A DNA stretch of 64,000 bases from an uncultured Lachnospiraceae bacterium (GCA_910588875.1 CAJURT010000013.1:1-64000); one strand, 5' to 3'; shown: positions 24,539 through 34,357, counted from the stretch's first letter. Notes: generated by a model not told the origin, from the sequence alone. Made by a program: numbers and translations.

Positions 24539-26203
24539 ATGCCGGAGGAAAGAAAAACCGTTGTAATCGGCCATAAGAACCCGGATACGGATTCTATCTG
24601 TTCAGCGATCTGTTATGCAAACCTGAAGAAGGAAGTGACCGGCAGGGAGTATGAGCCGGGCCGGGCCGGGCATATTAATGAGGAAACGCAGTTTGTGCTG
24701 AAGTATTTTGGGGTGGAGGCGCCGCGTCTGGTAGAGAATGTAAAAACCCAGGTGAAGGATATCGAGATCAGGGAAACAAAAGGGGTGGACAGAAGCATTT
24801 CCCTGAAAAGGGCCTGGAACCTGATGCAGGATGTGAATGCGGTCACGCTGCCTGCAGTCAATAGCCGGGGAGGCCTGGAGGGCCTGATTACGGTAGGGGA
24901 TATCACAAAATCCTACATGAATGTCTATGACAGCAGTATTTTGTCCAAAGCAAAGACACAGTATAGCAATATACTGGAGACGCTGGAGGGAGCGTTGATG
25001 GTTGGGGATGAGACAAAGTATTTCCAGGAGGGGAAGGTGCTGGTGGCAGCGGCGAACCCGGATATGATGGAGTATTATATTTCGCCCCATGACCTGGTGA
25101 TTTTGGGGAACCGTTATGAGTCCCAGCTCTGTGCCATTGAGATGGAGGCGGACTGCATTATTGTCTGTGAGGGTGCGGCGGTTTCCATGACCATCCGCAA
25201 GCTGGCCCAGGAGCGGGGCTGCACGGTCATGACAACCCCTTATGATACCTACACGGCTGCCCGCCTGATTAACCAGAGCATGCCCATCAGTTATTTTATG
25301 CGGACGGAAAACCTGATTACCTTCGAGGATACGGATTATATTGATGAGATCAAGGATGTGATGGCCAGCAAACGGCACCGGGACTTCCCGATCCTGGATA
25401 AGGACGGGAAATATAAGGGGATGATCTCCCGCCGGAACCTTCTGGGGGCAAGGGGAAAACAGATTGTTCTGGTGGACCACAATGAGCGGAACCAGGCAGT
25501 GGACGGGATTGAGAATGCCGAGATTCTGGAGATTATCGACCACCATAAGCTGGGGACCGTGGAGACGATTTCACCGGTATTTTTTCGTAACCAGCCTGTA
25601 GGGTGCACGGCCACGATCATCTATCAGATGTACAACGAAAACAATGTGCAGATCGATAAGGTTACGGCGGGGCTTTTGTGCAGTGCGATCATTTCGGATA
25701 CTCTGCTGTTCCGTTCGCCCACCTGCACACAGATTGATAAGCTGGCGGCATTGGCGCTGGCGGGGGTGGCGGGGATCAATATTGACCGCTATGCTGCAGA
25801 GATGTTTGCAGCAGGAAGCAACCTGCGGGGAAAGAGCGATGAGGATATTTTCTACCAGGATTTCAAACGCTTCAGTGCAGGCAAGGTGTCTTTTGGGGTG
25901 GCTCAGATCAGTTCCCTGAATGGAGACGAACTGTCAGACTTAAAGGACAGGATGGTACCCTACCTGAAAAAAGCCCAGGCAGAACATAAAGTAGACATGC
26001 TGTTTTTCATGCTGACCAATATCCTTACAGAATCCACGGAACTGCTGTGTGAGGGAAGCGGTGCAGAAAGCCTGGTCCGGAAGGCGTTCCACCTGGATAT
26101 GGAGGATGATGGTCCCTTAACAGAAGGCGTGGTGGAACTTGTGGGGGTGGTATCAAGGAAAAAACAGCTGATTCCGGCAATTATGATTGCCAGTGAGGCA
26201 TAA
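24539..26203 (+). CDS. ppaC: manganese-dependent inorganic pyrophosphatase with CBS and DRTGG domains
   Basis: A 554-residue family II pyrophosphatase. The DHH-type metal motif HKNPDTDS (residues 12-19) opens the catalytic domain. It is interrupted by an insert with CBS segments (SISLKRAWNLM...GLITVGDI and the second near MASKRHRDFPIL) and a DRTGG domain, which in characterised clostridial members bind adenine nucleotides and diadenosine polyphosphates and control activity. The catalytic domain resumes with EIIDHHKLG and SDTLLFRSPT. The C-terminal DHHA2 domain contains the RKKQ phosphate motif. It hydrolyses pyrophosphate in the cytosol. GGGAGG is just upstream of the ATG. Confidence 0.95.
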   Translation: MPEERKTVVIGHKNPDTDSICSAICYANLKKEVTGREYEPGRAGHINEETQFVLKYFGVEAPRLVENVKTQVKDIEIRETKGVDRSISLKRAWNLMQDVNAVTLPAVNSRGGLEGLITVGDITKSYMNVYDSSILSKAKTQYSNILETLEGALMVGDETKYFQEGKVLVAAANPDMMEYYISPHDLVILGNRYESQLCAIEMEADCIIVCEGAAVSMTIRKLAQERGCTVMTTPYDTYTAARLINQSMPISYFMRTENLITFEDTDYIDEIKDVMASKRHRDFPILDKDGKYKGMISRRNLLGARGKQIVLVDHNERNQAVDGIENAEILEIIDHHKLGTVETISPVFFRNQPVGCTATIIYQMYNENNVQIDKVTAGLLCSAIISDTLLFRSPTCTQIDKLAALALAGVAGINIDRYAAEMFAAGSNLRGKSDEDIFYQDFKRFSAGKVSFGVAQISSLNGDELSDLKDRMVPYLKKAQAEHKVDMLFFMLTNILTESTELLCEGSGAESLVRKAFHLDMEDDGPLTEGVVELVGVVSRKKQLIPAIMIASEA

Positions 26204-26207
26204 AAGG

Positions 26208-26870
26208 ATGGCAGGCCAAAGAGCGGAAAGGGAGATGTGGAAGCCGGGCAACATGCTTTATCCGGTGCCGGCAGTGATGGTAAGCTGCATGAGCCCGGGG
26301 AAAAAGCCGAACATCATTACTGTGGCATGGGCAGGGACGGTGTGCTCGGATCCGCCTATGCTGTCAATTTCTGTGCGGAAGGAACGGTATTCTTATGGCA
26401 TGATCCGGCAGAGCGGGGAGTTTGTGGTGAATCTGGTAAACCGGAGGCTGGTTTACGCCGCGGATTACTGTGGGGTGAAGTCAGGGCGTGATGTGGACAA
26501 GTACCGGGAGACGGGGCTGGAGCCGTTGGATTCCAGGAATATCGCGGCGCCGGGGATTGCCCAGAGCCCGGTGTGCCTGGAATGCCGCGTGGCACGGAGG
26601 ATCCCCTTGGGCAGCCATGATCTGTTCCTGGCAGAGATCCTGGGGGTATCGGTTGATAAGCAGTACCTGGACAGGAACGGAAGGTTTAATCTTAACAGCT
26701 GCGGGCTGGTGGCCTATTCCCATGGGGAATATTTTGCCCTGGGGCAGAAGCTGGGGAGTTTTGGTTATTCTGTGAGGAGGAAAGGGGTAAAAGGGCCTGG
26801 CAGGAAAGGGAAGGAAGGGAAGAAAAATGAAGCCAAACATAACTCTGATCGGAATGCCGGCCTCCGGTAA
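26208..26870 (+). CDS. flavin reductase family protein
   Basis: A 220-residue FMN-binding split-barrel protein with the usual core PGNMLYPVPAVMVSC, NIITVAWAGTVCSDPPMLSISVR and EFVVNLV. Members reduce or carry FMN for unknown electron partners. It starts 4 bases after the pyrophosphatase stop. Two starts are possible, ATG 26208 and ATG 26235; neither has well-spaced Shine-Dalgarno sequence, so translational coupling is likely. The C terminus is an unusual basic tail (RRKGVKGPGRKGKEGKK) coded partly over the start of the shikimate kinase gene; the overlap is 44 bases. Confidence 0.85.
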   Translation: MAGQRAEREMWKPGNMLYPVPAVMVSCMSPGKKPNIITVAWAGTVCSDPPMLSISVRKERYSYGMIRQSGEFVVNLVNRRLVYAADYCGVKSGRDVDKYRETGLEPLDSRNIAAPGIAQSPVCLECRVARRIPLGSHDLFLAEILGVSVDKQYLDRNGRFNLNSCGLVAYSHGEYFALGQKLGSFGYSVRRKGVKGPGRKGKEGKKNEAKHNSDRNAGLR

Positions 26871-27351
26871 AAGCACAATCGGTGTGCTGCTGGCCAAACG
26901 CCTGGGATATTCCTTCGTGGATGTGGATATTGTGATCCAGGAAAGAACCGGGAGGCTGTTAAAGGAGATTATCGCCAGGGAGGGCACGGAAGGTTTCCTG
27001 CAGATAGAAAACAGGGTTAACCAGGAACTGGATGTCACCCACAGCGTGATTGCTCCCGGGGGAAGCGTGGTTTATGGCAGGGAAGCGATGGAACACCTTA
27101 AGCAGATCAGCCAGATTGTCTACTTAAAGCTTACCTATGAGGAACTGAAACAGCGGCTGGGGGATCTGGCAGACCGGGGCGTAGTGCTGAAGCCCGGGAT
27201 GACTTTGAGGGATCTGTATGAAGAACGGGTGCCATTGTATGAGCGGTACGCACAGATTACGGTCAGCGAGGGGAGGCGCGGGCCGGGGGCGGTGGTAGAT
27301 GAATTGCGGGAGATTATGGAAAAAAACATGGCGGCAAGGAGGATTGTATGA
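26827..27351 (+). CDS. aroK: shikimate kinase
   Basis: A 174-residue P-loop kinase. The Walker A motif is GMPASGKST (residues 9-17), the shikimate-binding DVD is at about 32-34, and the GGSVVYG loop and the lid arginine region (LADRGVVL) follow. It phosphorylates shikimate in chorismate synthesis. No other aro genes are adjacent, so the pathway is split. AGGAAGGGAAG lies before the ATG. The stop overlaps the start of the next gene as ATGA. Confidence 0.9.
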   Translation: MKPNITLIGMPASGKSTIGVLLAKRLGYSFVDVDIVIQERTGRLLKEIIAREGTEGFLQIENRVNQELDVTHSVIAPGGSVVYGREAMEHLKQISQIVYLKLTYEELKQRLGDLADRGVVLKPGMTLRDLYEERVPLYERYAQITVSEGRRGPGAVVDELREIMEKNMAARRIV

Positions 27352-28553
27352 AGTACATTGTGATGTTGGGAGACGGGATGGCAGATTATCCGATTGAGGC
27401 ATTGGGGGGCAAGACGCCGTTGATGGTGGCAAAAAAGCCTAATATTGACCGGATGGCCAGATGCGGGGAACTGGGGATGGTAAAGACGGTTCCTGAGGGG
27501 ATGAAGCCGGGGAGTGATGTGGCAAACCTGGCAGCGATGGGATATGACCCGGTCAGCTGCTATACCGGAAGGTCTCCCTTGGAGGCGGTCAGCATTGGGA
27601 TTGAGATGTCGGATACGGACGTGGCATTCCGCTGTAACCTGGTGACGCTGACAGAGGAAAAGGAATATGCGGATAAAACCATGGCGGATTACAGTTCCGG
27701 GGAGATAACCACAGAGGAGGCGGCAAAGCTGATGGAGGCTGTGAATGAAGCTTTCCGTTCAGAGGAACTCTTGTTTTATCCGGGCATCAGCTACCGCCAC
27801 TGCATGATCTGGCATGGAGGCCCGGTGGGATTGGAACTGACGCCTCCCCATGATATTTCGGACCGCAAAATCACAGAATACCTGCCGTCAAACCCAGTGA
27901 TCCTTGACCTGATGCGCCGAAGCTATGATGTGCTTAAGGATCATCCGGTTAACCAGGCCAGGCGGGCAAGGGGGTTAAACCCGGCCAATTCAATCTGGCT
28001 GTGGGGAGAGGGGACGCGCCCGGCAGTATCCCGTTTTCAGGAGGCATATGGCGTGAAGGGCTCCGTGATCTCGGCTGTGGATCTGATCAAGGGGATCGGG
28101 ATCTGTGCCGGGATGAAGGTGATTGAGGTGGAGGGTGCCACCGGGAACATTGACACAAACTTTAAAGGCAAAGGGGAAGCGGCCCTTAAGACGCTGCTGG
28201 AGGGGCAGGATCTGGTTTATATCCATGTGGAGGCCCCTGACGAGTGCGGGCACCATGGGGATCTGGAAGGAAAGATCCAGGCGATTGAGCGGATTGATGA
28301 AGAGATTGTGGGGCCGTTGCTGGCAGGGCTTGAAAAGGCAGGGGAGGACTATGCAATACTGGTGATGCCTGACCATCCGACTCCGATTGCCATCAAGACC
28401 CATATTGCGGATCCGGTCCCGTATCTGCTTTACTGCAGTACACAGGAAGGAAACTCCGGAGCGGATACCTATACGGAGGAGACAGCAGCCGCATCCGGAA
28501 ATTACGAGGAACATGGCTATGAACTTATGAAACGCCTGCTGGGAAAGAAATAG
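27348..28553 (+). CDS. apgM: ApgM-type cofactor-independent phosphoglycerate mutase family protein
   Basis: A 401-residue alkaline-phosphatase-superfamily protein starting MKYIVMLGDGMADYP with the metal aspartate in GDGMAD. The serine nucleophile lies in KPGSDVANLAAMGYDP, and the distal metal sites DECGHHGDLEGK and MPDHPTPI are intact. This archaeal-type family mostly interconverts 2- and 3-phosphoglycerate; a sister branch acts as a homoserine kinase, so that role remains open. Co-transcribed with aroK (4-base overlap). Confidence 0.88.
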   Translation: MKYIVMLGDGMADYPIEALGGKTPLMVAKKPNIDRMARCGELGMVKTVPEGMKPGSDVANLAAMGYDPVSCYTGRSPLEAVSIGIEMSDTDVAFRCNLVTLTEEKEYADKTMADYSSGEITTEEAAKLMEAVNEAFRSEELLFYPGISYRHCMIWHGGPVGLELTPPHDISDRKITEYLPSNPVILDLMRRSYDVLKDHPVNQARRARGLNPANSIWLWGEGTRPAVSRFQEAYGVKGSVISAVDLIKGIGICAGMKVIEVEGATGNIDTNFKGKGEAALKTLLEGQDLVYIHVEAPDECGHHGDLEGKIQAIERIDEEIVGPLLAGLEKAGEDYAILVMPDHPTPIAIKTHIADPVPYLLYCSTQEGNSGADTYTEETAAASGNYEEHGYELMKRLLGKK

Positions 28554-28566
28554 AATCGAGGTTTTT

Positions 28567-29439
28567 ATGATAGAGAAATACAGGCATAATATTATGGTCC
28601 GCAGGATAATCACCATTTTGGCGGTGGTTGCATCGGCGCTTTTGCAGACTTTTGTGATCCAGTCGTTTATCCGTCCGGCACAGCTATTATCCGGAGGGTT
28701 TACCGGGATAGCGATTCTGATTGATGACATTGCATCCCTGTATGGGAAAAGTTTTTCCACATCCCTGGGGATCCTTGTTTTAAATATCCCGGTGGCGGTG
28801 ATGTGCAGCCGGAGCATCAGTATGCGTTTTACCTTTTATTCCATGATCCAGGTGTTCCTGGCCAGTTTATTCCTCAAGGTTTTTCATTTTCCGGCATTGT
28901 TTGATGACCTGATGCTGAATGTGCTTTTCGGCGGTTTTTTGTATGGGATTGCCATTGCTATGGCTCTGCGGGGGAATGCCTCCACCGGCGGCACGGATTT
29001 TATTGCCCTATATGTCTCCAACAAGACAGGCCGTTCCATCTGGGAATATGTGTTTGCGGGGAATGTGCTGATCCTGTGTGTGTTTGGGTATATGTTTGGA
29101 TGGCTATATGCAGGCTATTCCATCTTGTTCCAGTTTGTCTCCACAAAGACAATCTCCGCCTTCCATCACCGCTACGAGCGTGTAACGCTGCAGATAACGA
29201 CGATGAAGGCGGAGGAGGTAATACGGGCTTATGTGGCTAACTGCCGCCATGGGATATCATGCGTGGAGGCAATCGGCGGTTATAGCCGCCAGAAGATGTA
29301 TCTGCTCCACACTGTGGTGTCTTCCTATGAGGTGTCAGAGGTAATGGCAGTCCTGAGGGCTCAGGATCCCCATATCATTGTCAATGTGATCAAGACGGCA
29401 GATTTCTACGGCGGGTTTTACCAGGCGCCGATGGAGTAG
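28567..29439 (+). CDS. YitT family membrane protein
   Basis: A 290-residue protein with about five membrane helices in the first 200 residues (for example LLSGGFTGIAILI and GNASTGGTDFIAL, both conserved YitT motifs) and a C-terminal DUF2179 cytosolic domain (EVSEVMAVLRAQDPHIIVNVIKT). The family is widespread in Firmicutes and its transport or regulatory role is not settled. It begins 13 bases after the ApgM gene and probably ends the operon aroK-apgM-yitT. The next gene is convergent with 3 bases between stops. Confidence 0.92.
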   Translation: MIEKYRHNIMVRRIITILAVVASALLQTFVIQSFIRPAQLLSGGFTGIAILIDDIASLYGKSFSTSLGILVLNIPVAVMCSRSISMRFTFYSMIQVFLASLFLKVFHFPALFDDLMLNVLFGGFLYGIAIAMALRGNASTGGTDFIALYVSNKTGRSIWEYVFAGNVLILCVFGYMFGWLYAGYSILFQFVSTKTISAFHHRYERVTLQITTMKAEEVIRAYVANCRHGISCVEAIGGYSRQKMYLLHTVVSSYEVSEVMAVLRAQDPHIIVNVIKTADFYGGFYQAPME

Positions 29440-29442
29440 GGC

Positions 29443-29847
29443 TTACAGCATTTCCATATAGGCAAGAAGTTGATCCAGCAGATCCAGGCCGATATAGACG
29501 AGGATTCCCAGGATTAAGACGCTGAGGATCAAAAACACCAGTTTATAAAAAAGATAAGCCCGGGCAAAATTCCTGCGGTCACAGTATTTTTTGTTGAAAG
29601 CCAGATAGAAAAGGTATATCCATCCTATAATAGGTATATTCATGCACATAAAGGTGAAAAACCAGTGGTGGACCTGAGAGGGTTCCTCCCTGGTTTTTTC
29701 TTTGTTTTCTTCAGGGCTGCTGTCAGGGAGGTTCTGCAGGGCATGTGTTTCATGGTCTGTAATCTGTTCGATGGCTTCCTGGATCTGTTGGGTTTCCGCC
29801 TTTTGCCCAGGCTCCATCTGTTTCTGTTCTGACGTTTTGTGTTCCAT
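29443..29847 (-). CDS. small membrane protein coupled to the class A PBP
   Basis: A 134-residue protein. The first 60 residues are hydrophilic and rich in Glu and Gln. Two membrane helices follow (FFTFMCMNIPIIGWIYLFYLAF and FYKLVFLILSVLILGILVYIGL). No family was recognised. Its start lies 3 bases after the stop of the penicillin-binding protein gene, so the two are one transcript. This suggests a helper role in wall synthesis. Confidence 0.7.
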   Translation of the reverse strand: MEHKTSEQKQMEPGQKAETQQIQEAIEQITDHETHALQNLPDSSPEENKEKTREEPSQVHHWFFTFMCMNIPIIGWIYLFYLAFNKKYCDRRNFARAYLFYKLVFLILSVLILGILVYIGLDLLDQLLAYMEML

Positions 29848-29850
29848 GGC

Positions 29851-32679
29851 CTATTCCCCCCCTTCCCCGGATGTGATGACGGCGCTGGCGCCAGGCCCGC
29901 TGGCGGCGCTGCCTGACGGATTGTTCCATTTCCAGCGTTCCCGCTCCAGCGTGGCAAAAAGCCGCTGCTGCTGGAGAGATACCTGCTGCTGAAAAGCGGT
30001 CTGTTCCTGGTTCTTTAATGACTGCCGCGAAGACTCTGATTTTTGCCATTCCTCTGCTGTCGGCAGGGAGGATATGCGGGTGATGGCAGCGTTTAGCCGC
30101 TGGCTATAGGATTCGGCCTCCGCATAGCTGGACACCAGCGGCAGTTTGCCGATAGCTGCCTGTACCAGTTCCTGGGCGTCAGGAGCCTGGTATTCCAGGG
30201 CTTCCACAGCCTGCAAGGCGGCCAGGAATTCATTCTTGCGGGTTTCAATCTCCAAAAGTTCTCTCTGCCGGGCGGCTTCCTGCTCGGCTTTTTTCTGCGC
30301 CTCTGCCGCCTCCCTGGCCTTTTGCACTTCATATAGGGCGATGGTCTGTTCCATCTCCTTGATGGTGGCTGAGAATACCTCGTACCGCGCAGTTACCCGT
30401 TCCAGGAGTTCCCCGCGCAGGATGCCTTCATCCATGAGGTTTAGCTGGCTGACCATTGTCTGGTAACGTTCCTTTACCCAGTAGGTGTCCTCAACGGTCT
30501 CAATCGTCTTTTTTTCGAATTCATTCACACCGGCGGTCAGTTCCTCTTCCAGGCGGCGCTGCTCCTTGTCATGGAGGCTCTGCTGAGCCCGGCGTTCCGC
30601 GGTGGTGCTGACCAGGTCGGTAATTCCCGTTTTAGGGTCTTCCTTCTGCTCTACGGTGGAGGGCTGCTCCCAATCCCAGGGCTCTTTGCCGGAATGGAGT
30701 TCATCCATGGTTTTTTTCCAGATCCGTCCGGCATAGGTGCTGCCAAAGATGCCCGGCATGGCCCGCGGGATATCATATCCGACCCAGACGGCAGTGGTGT
30801 AATAGCGGGTATAGCCGCAGAACCAGGTGTCCTTGCTGCTGTTGGTGGTGCCGGTTTTGCCGGCAGCAGGCATGCCCCCGGATAAGGACAGCCCGCGCCC
30901 GGTGCCGTAGGGCTCTGTCAGGGTGCCTTTTAAAATATCCGTGATCATATAAGCGGTGTCTTCCTGGTAAACCTGCTGGGCCTGGGGTTTGATGTTCTTG
31001 CTGATATCCCCCTGCTGTTCATGCACAATGCGCAGGATGCAGGTGCGGTCATTGTAGATGCCATTGTTGGCGAGGGTGCTGTAACCCTTGGCCATATCCA
31101 CCACCCGAACCCCGTTGGTGAAGCCGCCTATGCTTAAGGAGGGGATATTGTTGTCTATGTAGGTAATCTTCTGGAACTGCATTCTCCCTAAGTATTCCAG
31201 GCCGAAATTGACGCCGATATCGGACAGGATCTGCCAGGCAACTGTGTTGAGGCTGCGGTTCAGGGCTTCGCGGACAGTGACCTCGCCATAGTAGGAGCCG
31301 CTGCTGTTGGAGGGGCCGTCCTCCCATTTGTGGTCATCCACCAGCCTTGCGGGATAATATTCCCCCGTATCAAAGGCAGGCGCATAGTCAATCAGGGGCT
31401 TGATGGTGCTGCCCGGCTGGCGGGCGCTTAAGTAAGCCCGGTTAAAGGGGTCGTCCTTTCCCCGCCCGCCCACAATGGCCACCACATAGTTGCTCTGGTT
31501 GTCCACGATAACACCGGCACCCTGGAGGGCATATTTGCCGTTGTCCTGCAGTTCCGTGTAGGAGGAGAGCCCCTCATCAATTTTGGTCTGGAGGATGGCC
31601 TGCAGGGAGGGATCCAGGGAGGTATAAATGCTGAAGCCGCCTGCGCGGATCTCCTCATTTTTGGCATTGTACAAGGCCTGATAGCGTTCCATGTAGGAGG
31701 TGTAATCCTCCTTGTTTTCATAGGTATAACGAAAATCGAAGCCCTCCATCTTCATCAGTTCCAGGGCGGCGCAATGGATGGCATAGCTGCTTAAATAGTT
31801 CTCATCCGTGCCCTCCATCTCCTCCTGGACGATGTTTAAGGGCTGGGAAGCGTAGGAGTCGTACTCTGCCTTGGTCAGGAGGTTGACCTCATACATGCTG
31901 TACAGGACATCATTGCGTTTTTCCCGTGCCGCATCCGGGTTTTTCACCGGGTCATAGGCAGTGGGACTGTTGCTGATGCCGGCTAAGACAGCCGCATCCC
32001 CGGGGGTCAGTTCAGAGGCATCTTTGCCGAAATAGTAGCGGCTGGCCGCCTGCACCCCATAACAATGGTTGCCGTAAAAGTTGGTGTTGCAGTAAAATTC
32101 CATAATGTCTGCCTTGGAATATTCCTTTTCAATTTCCGGGGCCAGCAGAATCTCCACGATCTTGCGGGTAAAGCTTTTTTCCTGGGTCAGGTAGGTGTTC
32201 TTGATTACCTGCTGGGTGATGGTGCTCCCCCCCTGGGTGATGACGCCGCGGTTTTTGACAAGGGCAAGGGCGGCCCGGAAGGTGGCAATCCAGTCCACGC
32301 CGGTATGGCTTTTAAAGCGGCGGTCTTCCTGGGCGATATAGGCATTCTGGATATTCAGGCTGATCCGGCTGATGGGGACATACTCGTAATGCCCGGCATT
32401 GATAAGGCCGATGAGCTGGCCGTCCTTGTCATAGATCTCCGTATCGGACAGCATGGAAAAATCCTGCCGCCCCATCTGGGCAAGCTTGTCGTAGGCCACC
32501 TGGCGGCAATAATCAAGTTCCGGCTTGGCCTTGGCATAGATAAAAACAGCGGACAGGGCAGCCGCAATCAGGGTGACTGCCAGCAGCTGCAAAAGGCCGT
32601 GGAGCAGCCAGCCTAAGATGCCGAACAGGCTGATCAGAAAGCTGGCAATGCATTTAAGGGTTATTTTGATGATTTTCAT
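29851..32679 (-). CDS. pbpA: class A penicillin-binding protein (PBP1A-like)
   Basis: A 942-residue bifunctional wall enzyme. One membrane anchor spans about residues 15-50. The GT51 glycosyltransferase domain carries AQEDRRFKSHTGVD with catalytic E118 and QGGSTITQQ at 149-157. The transpeptidase carries S424-T-I-K427, S476-L-N478 and K608-T-G610, all intact. After residue 690 there is an unusual extension of about 250 residues predicted as coiled coil rich in Glu, Ala, Gln and Arg. Start ATG 32679 follows AAGAAGG; the longer frame has no site. The symbol is generic for this family. Confidence 0.95.
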   Translation of the reverse strand: MKIIKITLKCIASFLISLFGILGWLLHGLLQLLAVTLIAAALSAVFIYAKAKPELDYCRQVAYDKLAQMGRQDFSMLSDTEIYDKDGQLIGLINAGHYEYVPISRISLNIQNAYIAQEDRRFKSHTGVDWIATFRAALALVKNRGVITQGGSTITQQVIKNTYLTQEKSFTRKIVEILLAPEIEKEYSKADIMEFYCNTNFYGNHCYGVQAASRYYFGKDASELTPGDAAVLAGISNSPTAYDPVKNPDAAREKRNDVLYSMYEVNLLTKAEYDSYASQPLNIVQEEMEGTDENYLSSYAIHCAALELMKMEGFDFRYTYENKEDYTSYMERYQALYNAKNEEIRAGGFSIYTSLDPSLQAILQTKIDEGLSSYTELQDNGKYALQGAGVIVDNQSNYVVAIVGGRGKDDPFNRAYLSARQPGSTIKPLIDYAPAFDTGEYYPARLVDDHKWEDGPSNSSGSYYGEVTVREALNRSLNTVAWQILSDIGVNFGLEYLGRMQFQKITYIDNNIPSLSIGGFTNGVRVVDMAKGYSTLANNGIYNDRTCILRIVHEQQGDISKNIKPQAQQVYQEDTAYMITDILKGTLTEPYGTGRGLSLSGGMPAAGKTGTTNSSKDTWFCGYTRYYTTAVWVGYDIPRAMPGIFGSTYAGRIWKKTMDELHSGKEPWDWEQPSTVEQKEDPKTGITDLVSTTAERRAQQSLHDKEQRRLEEELTAGVNEFEKKTIETVEDTYWVKERYQTMVSQLNLMDEGILRGELLERVTARYEVFSATIKEMEQTIALYEVQKAREAAEAQKKAEQEAARQRELLEIETRKNEFLAALQAVEALEYQAPDAQELVQAAIGKLPLVSSYAEAESYSQRLNAAITRISSLPTAEEWQKSESSRQSLKNQEQTAFQQQVSLQQQRLFATLERERWKWNNPSGSAASGPGASAVITSGEGGE

Positions 32680-32826
32680 AAAGAGTACCTTCTTTGCTAC
32701 CGGAAGCGCGGGATGCTTTTTCCGGCTTTTTCGCACTGTGTCTTGTTTACCTGGATAGTATAATACAAAACGTAGTAAAACGGTAGTGAAAAAACACTTG
32801 AAATACATAAAAATAGGAAGAAAATA

Positions 32827-32855
32827 TTGACTTTAGGGCAAAAAAGAAGTAAAAG
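32827..32855 (+). promoter_or_regulatory. possible promoter of murC
   Basis: TTGACT (32827-32832), 17-base spacer, TAAAAG (32850-32855). Confidence 0.45.
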
Positions 32856-32917
32856 TAAAGAGATTGACCCGGCAAAAGGCTGTGGATGCCGGAGGAGTAG
32901 AAAAGGACGGAATAATT

Positions 32918-34297
32918 ATGTATCAGATTGATTTTGAAAAGCCATTGCCGGTTTATTTTATCGGCATTGGGGGCATCAGTATGAGCGGGCTGGCAGAGAT
33001 CCTGATGCGGGAGGGGTTTTTGGTGAGCGGTTCGGATGCCCATGAGAGCGAACTGACCAGGCATTTGGAAAGCCAGGGGGCAAGGATTTTTTATGGGCAC
33101 CGGGCAGAAAACCTGCCAGAGGATGCCGGCCTGGTGGTCTATACGGCAGCCATCCATCCGGACAATCCGGAATATGGGGAGGCTGTGCGCCGGGGGATCC
33201 CTATGCTCAGCCGGGCAACGCTTTTGGGGCAGATGATGAGGAATTACCGGCATGCCCTGGCCATTGCAGGCACCCACGGAAAGACGACAACCACCTCAAT
33301 GGTAGCGGAGATCCTGCTGGCGGCCGGCCTGGATCCCACCATATCCGTGGGGGGGATCCTGCCATCTATCGGCGGCAATATCCGGGTAGGTGGGCAGGAA
33401 CTGTTTGTGACGGAGGCCTGTGAGTATACCAACAGCTTCCTGGAATTTTTCCCCACAATGGGAGTGATACTGAATATAGAGGCTGACCATCTGGACTTTT
33501 TTAAGGATTTGGAGGATATCCGCCACTCTTTCCGGGAGTTTGCAAAGAGGATTCCCGGGGAAGGCCTGCTGATCCTGGACGGAGCCATCTCCTGCCCGGA
33601 GGAGATTACTGCGGGGCTGGCCTGCCGGGTGGTGACGGTAGGCCACGGCCCGGGCGGGGACTATGGCGCAAAGGATATCACCTATGACGAGAGTGCCTGT
33701 CCTTCCTTTACCTTGATGAAGAAAGGGGTGCCGTGGGGGCGGATATGCCTTGGGGTTCCCGGGGAGCACAATGTGTACAATGCCCTGGCAGCAGTGGCGG
33801 CTGCTGAGGCACTTGGTGTTCCGATGGAGGCAGTCTTAAGTGGCCTGGCCGGGTTTTCCGGCACAGAACGGCGCTTTGAGAAAAAGGGAGAGGTGGGCGG
33901 TGTGGTTATTATCGATGATTATGCACACCACCCTCAGGAGATTGCCGCCACTCTGGCAGTGGCGAAGCGTTACCCCCATAAGAAGCTATGGTGCGTGTTC
34001 CAGCCGCATACCTATTCCCGGACAAAGGCCTTTCTGGAAGATTTTGCCAGGGAACTTTCCGCGGCGGACGAGGTAGTGCTGGCAAAGATTTATGCGGCCA
34101 GGGAGACGGACACCCAGGGGGTAAGTTCGGCAGATATTGCGGCGCAGATAGAGAAATACGGCACTCCGGTAAGCTGTTTTGACACTTTTGACGAAATTGA
34201 AACATTTATTTTAAAAAATTGTTCCCCAGGGGATTTGTTGATAACTATGGGTGCCGGAGACATTGTAAAAGTTGGGGAAAAGCTTCTTGGGCAATAG
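32918..34297 (+). CDS. murC: UDP-N-acetylmuramate-L-alanine ligase
   Basis: A 459-residue Mur ligase that adds the first L-alanine to UDP-MurNAc. The N-terminal Rossmann motif GIGGISMSG (residues 16-24), the ATP loop GTHGKTTTT (118-126) and the central motif EACEYTNSF, then DDYAHHPQE in the C-terminal domain are present. Start is taken at 32918 because a AAGGAC lies about 10 bases upstream; the frame runs back to 32864. It is divergent from the penicillin-binding protein gene, pairing two wall genes. Ends at a terminator that overlaps a DnaA box cluster. Confidence 0.97.
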   Translation: MYQIDFEKPLPVYFIGIGGISMSGLAEILMREGFLVSGSDAHESELTRHLESQGARIFYGHRAENLPEDAGLVVYTAAIHPDNPEYGEAVRRGIPMLSRATLLGQMMRNYRHALAIAGTHGKTTTTSMVAEILLAAGLDPTISVGGILPSIGGNIRVGGQELFVTEACEYTNSFLEFFPTMGVILNIEADHLDFFKDLEDIRHSFREFAKRIPGEGLLILDGAISCPEEITAGLACRVVTVGHGPGGDYGAKDITYDESACPSFTLMKKGVPWGRICLGVPGEHNVYNALAAVAAAEALGVPMEAVLSGLAGFSGTERRFEKKGEVGGVVIIDDYAHHPQEIAATLAVAKRYPHKKLWCVFQPHTYSRTKAFLEDFARELSAADEVVLAKIYAARETDTQGVSSADIAAQIEKYGTPVSCFDTFDEIETFILKNCSPGDLLITMGAGDIVKVGEKLLGQ

Positions 34298-34315
34298 TTA
34301 TCCACAATATCCACA
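34298..34315 (+). promoter_or_regulatory. DnaA boxes, cluster 1 (two tandem boxes)
   Basis: TTATCCACAATATCCACA starts at the base after the murC stop codon. It holds one perfect DnaA box (34298-34306) and a one-mismatch box (34307-34315) in 9-base tandem. The same 18 bases recur at 34464-34481. Confidence 0.75.
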
Positions 34316-34357
34316 CAGTTTTCCACTTTTTATGTCGAGAAACTGTGTGGATTTTTT
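34311..34357 (+). terminator. murC terminator
   Basis: CCACACAGTTT (34311-34321) pairs with AAACTGTGTGG (34340-34350), followed by ATTTTTT. The loop is 18 bases. The left arm overlaps the last bases of DnaA-box cluster 1. Confidence 0.8.
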
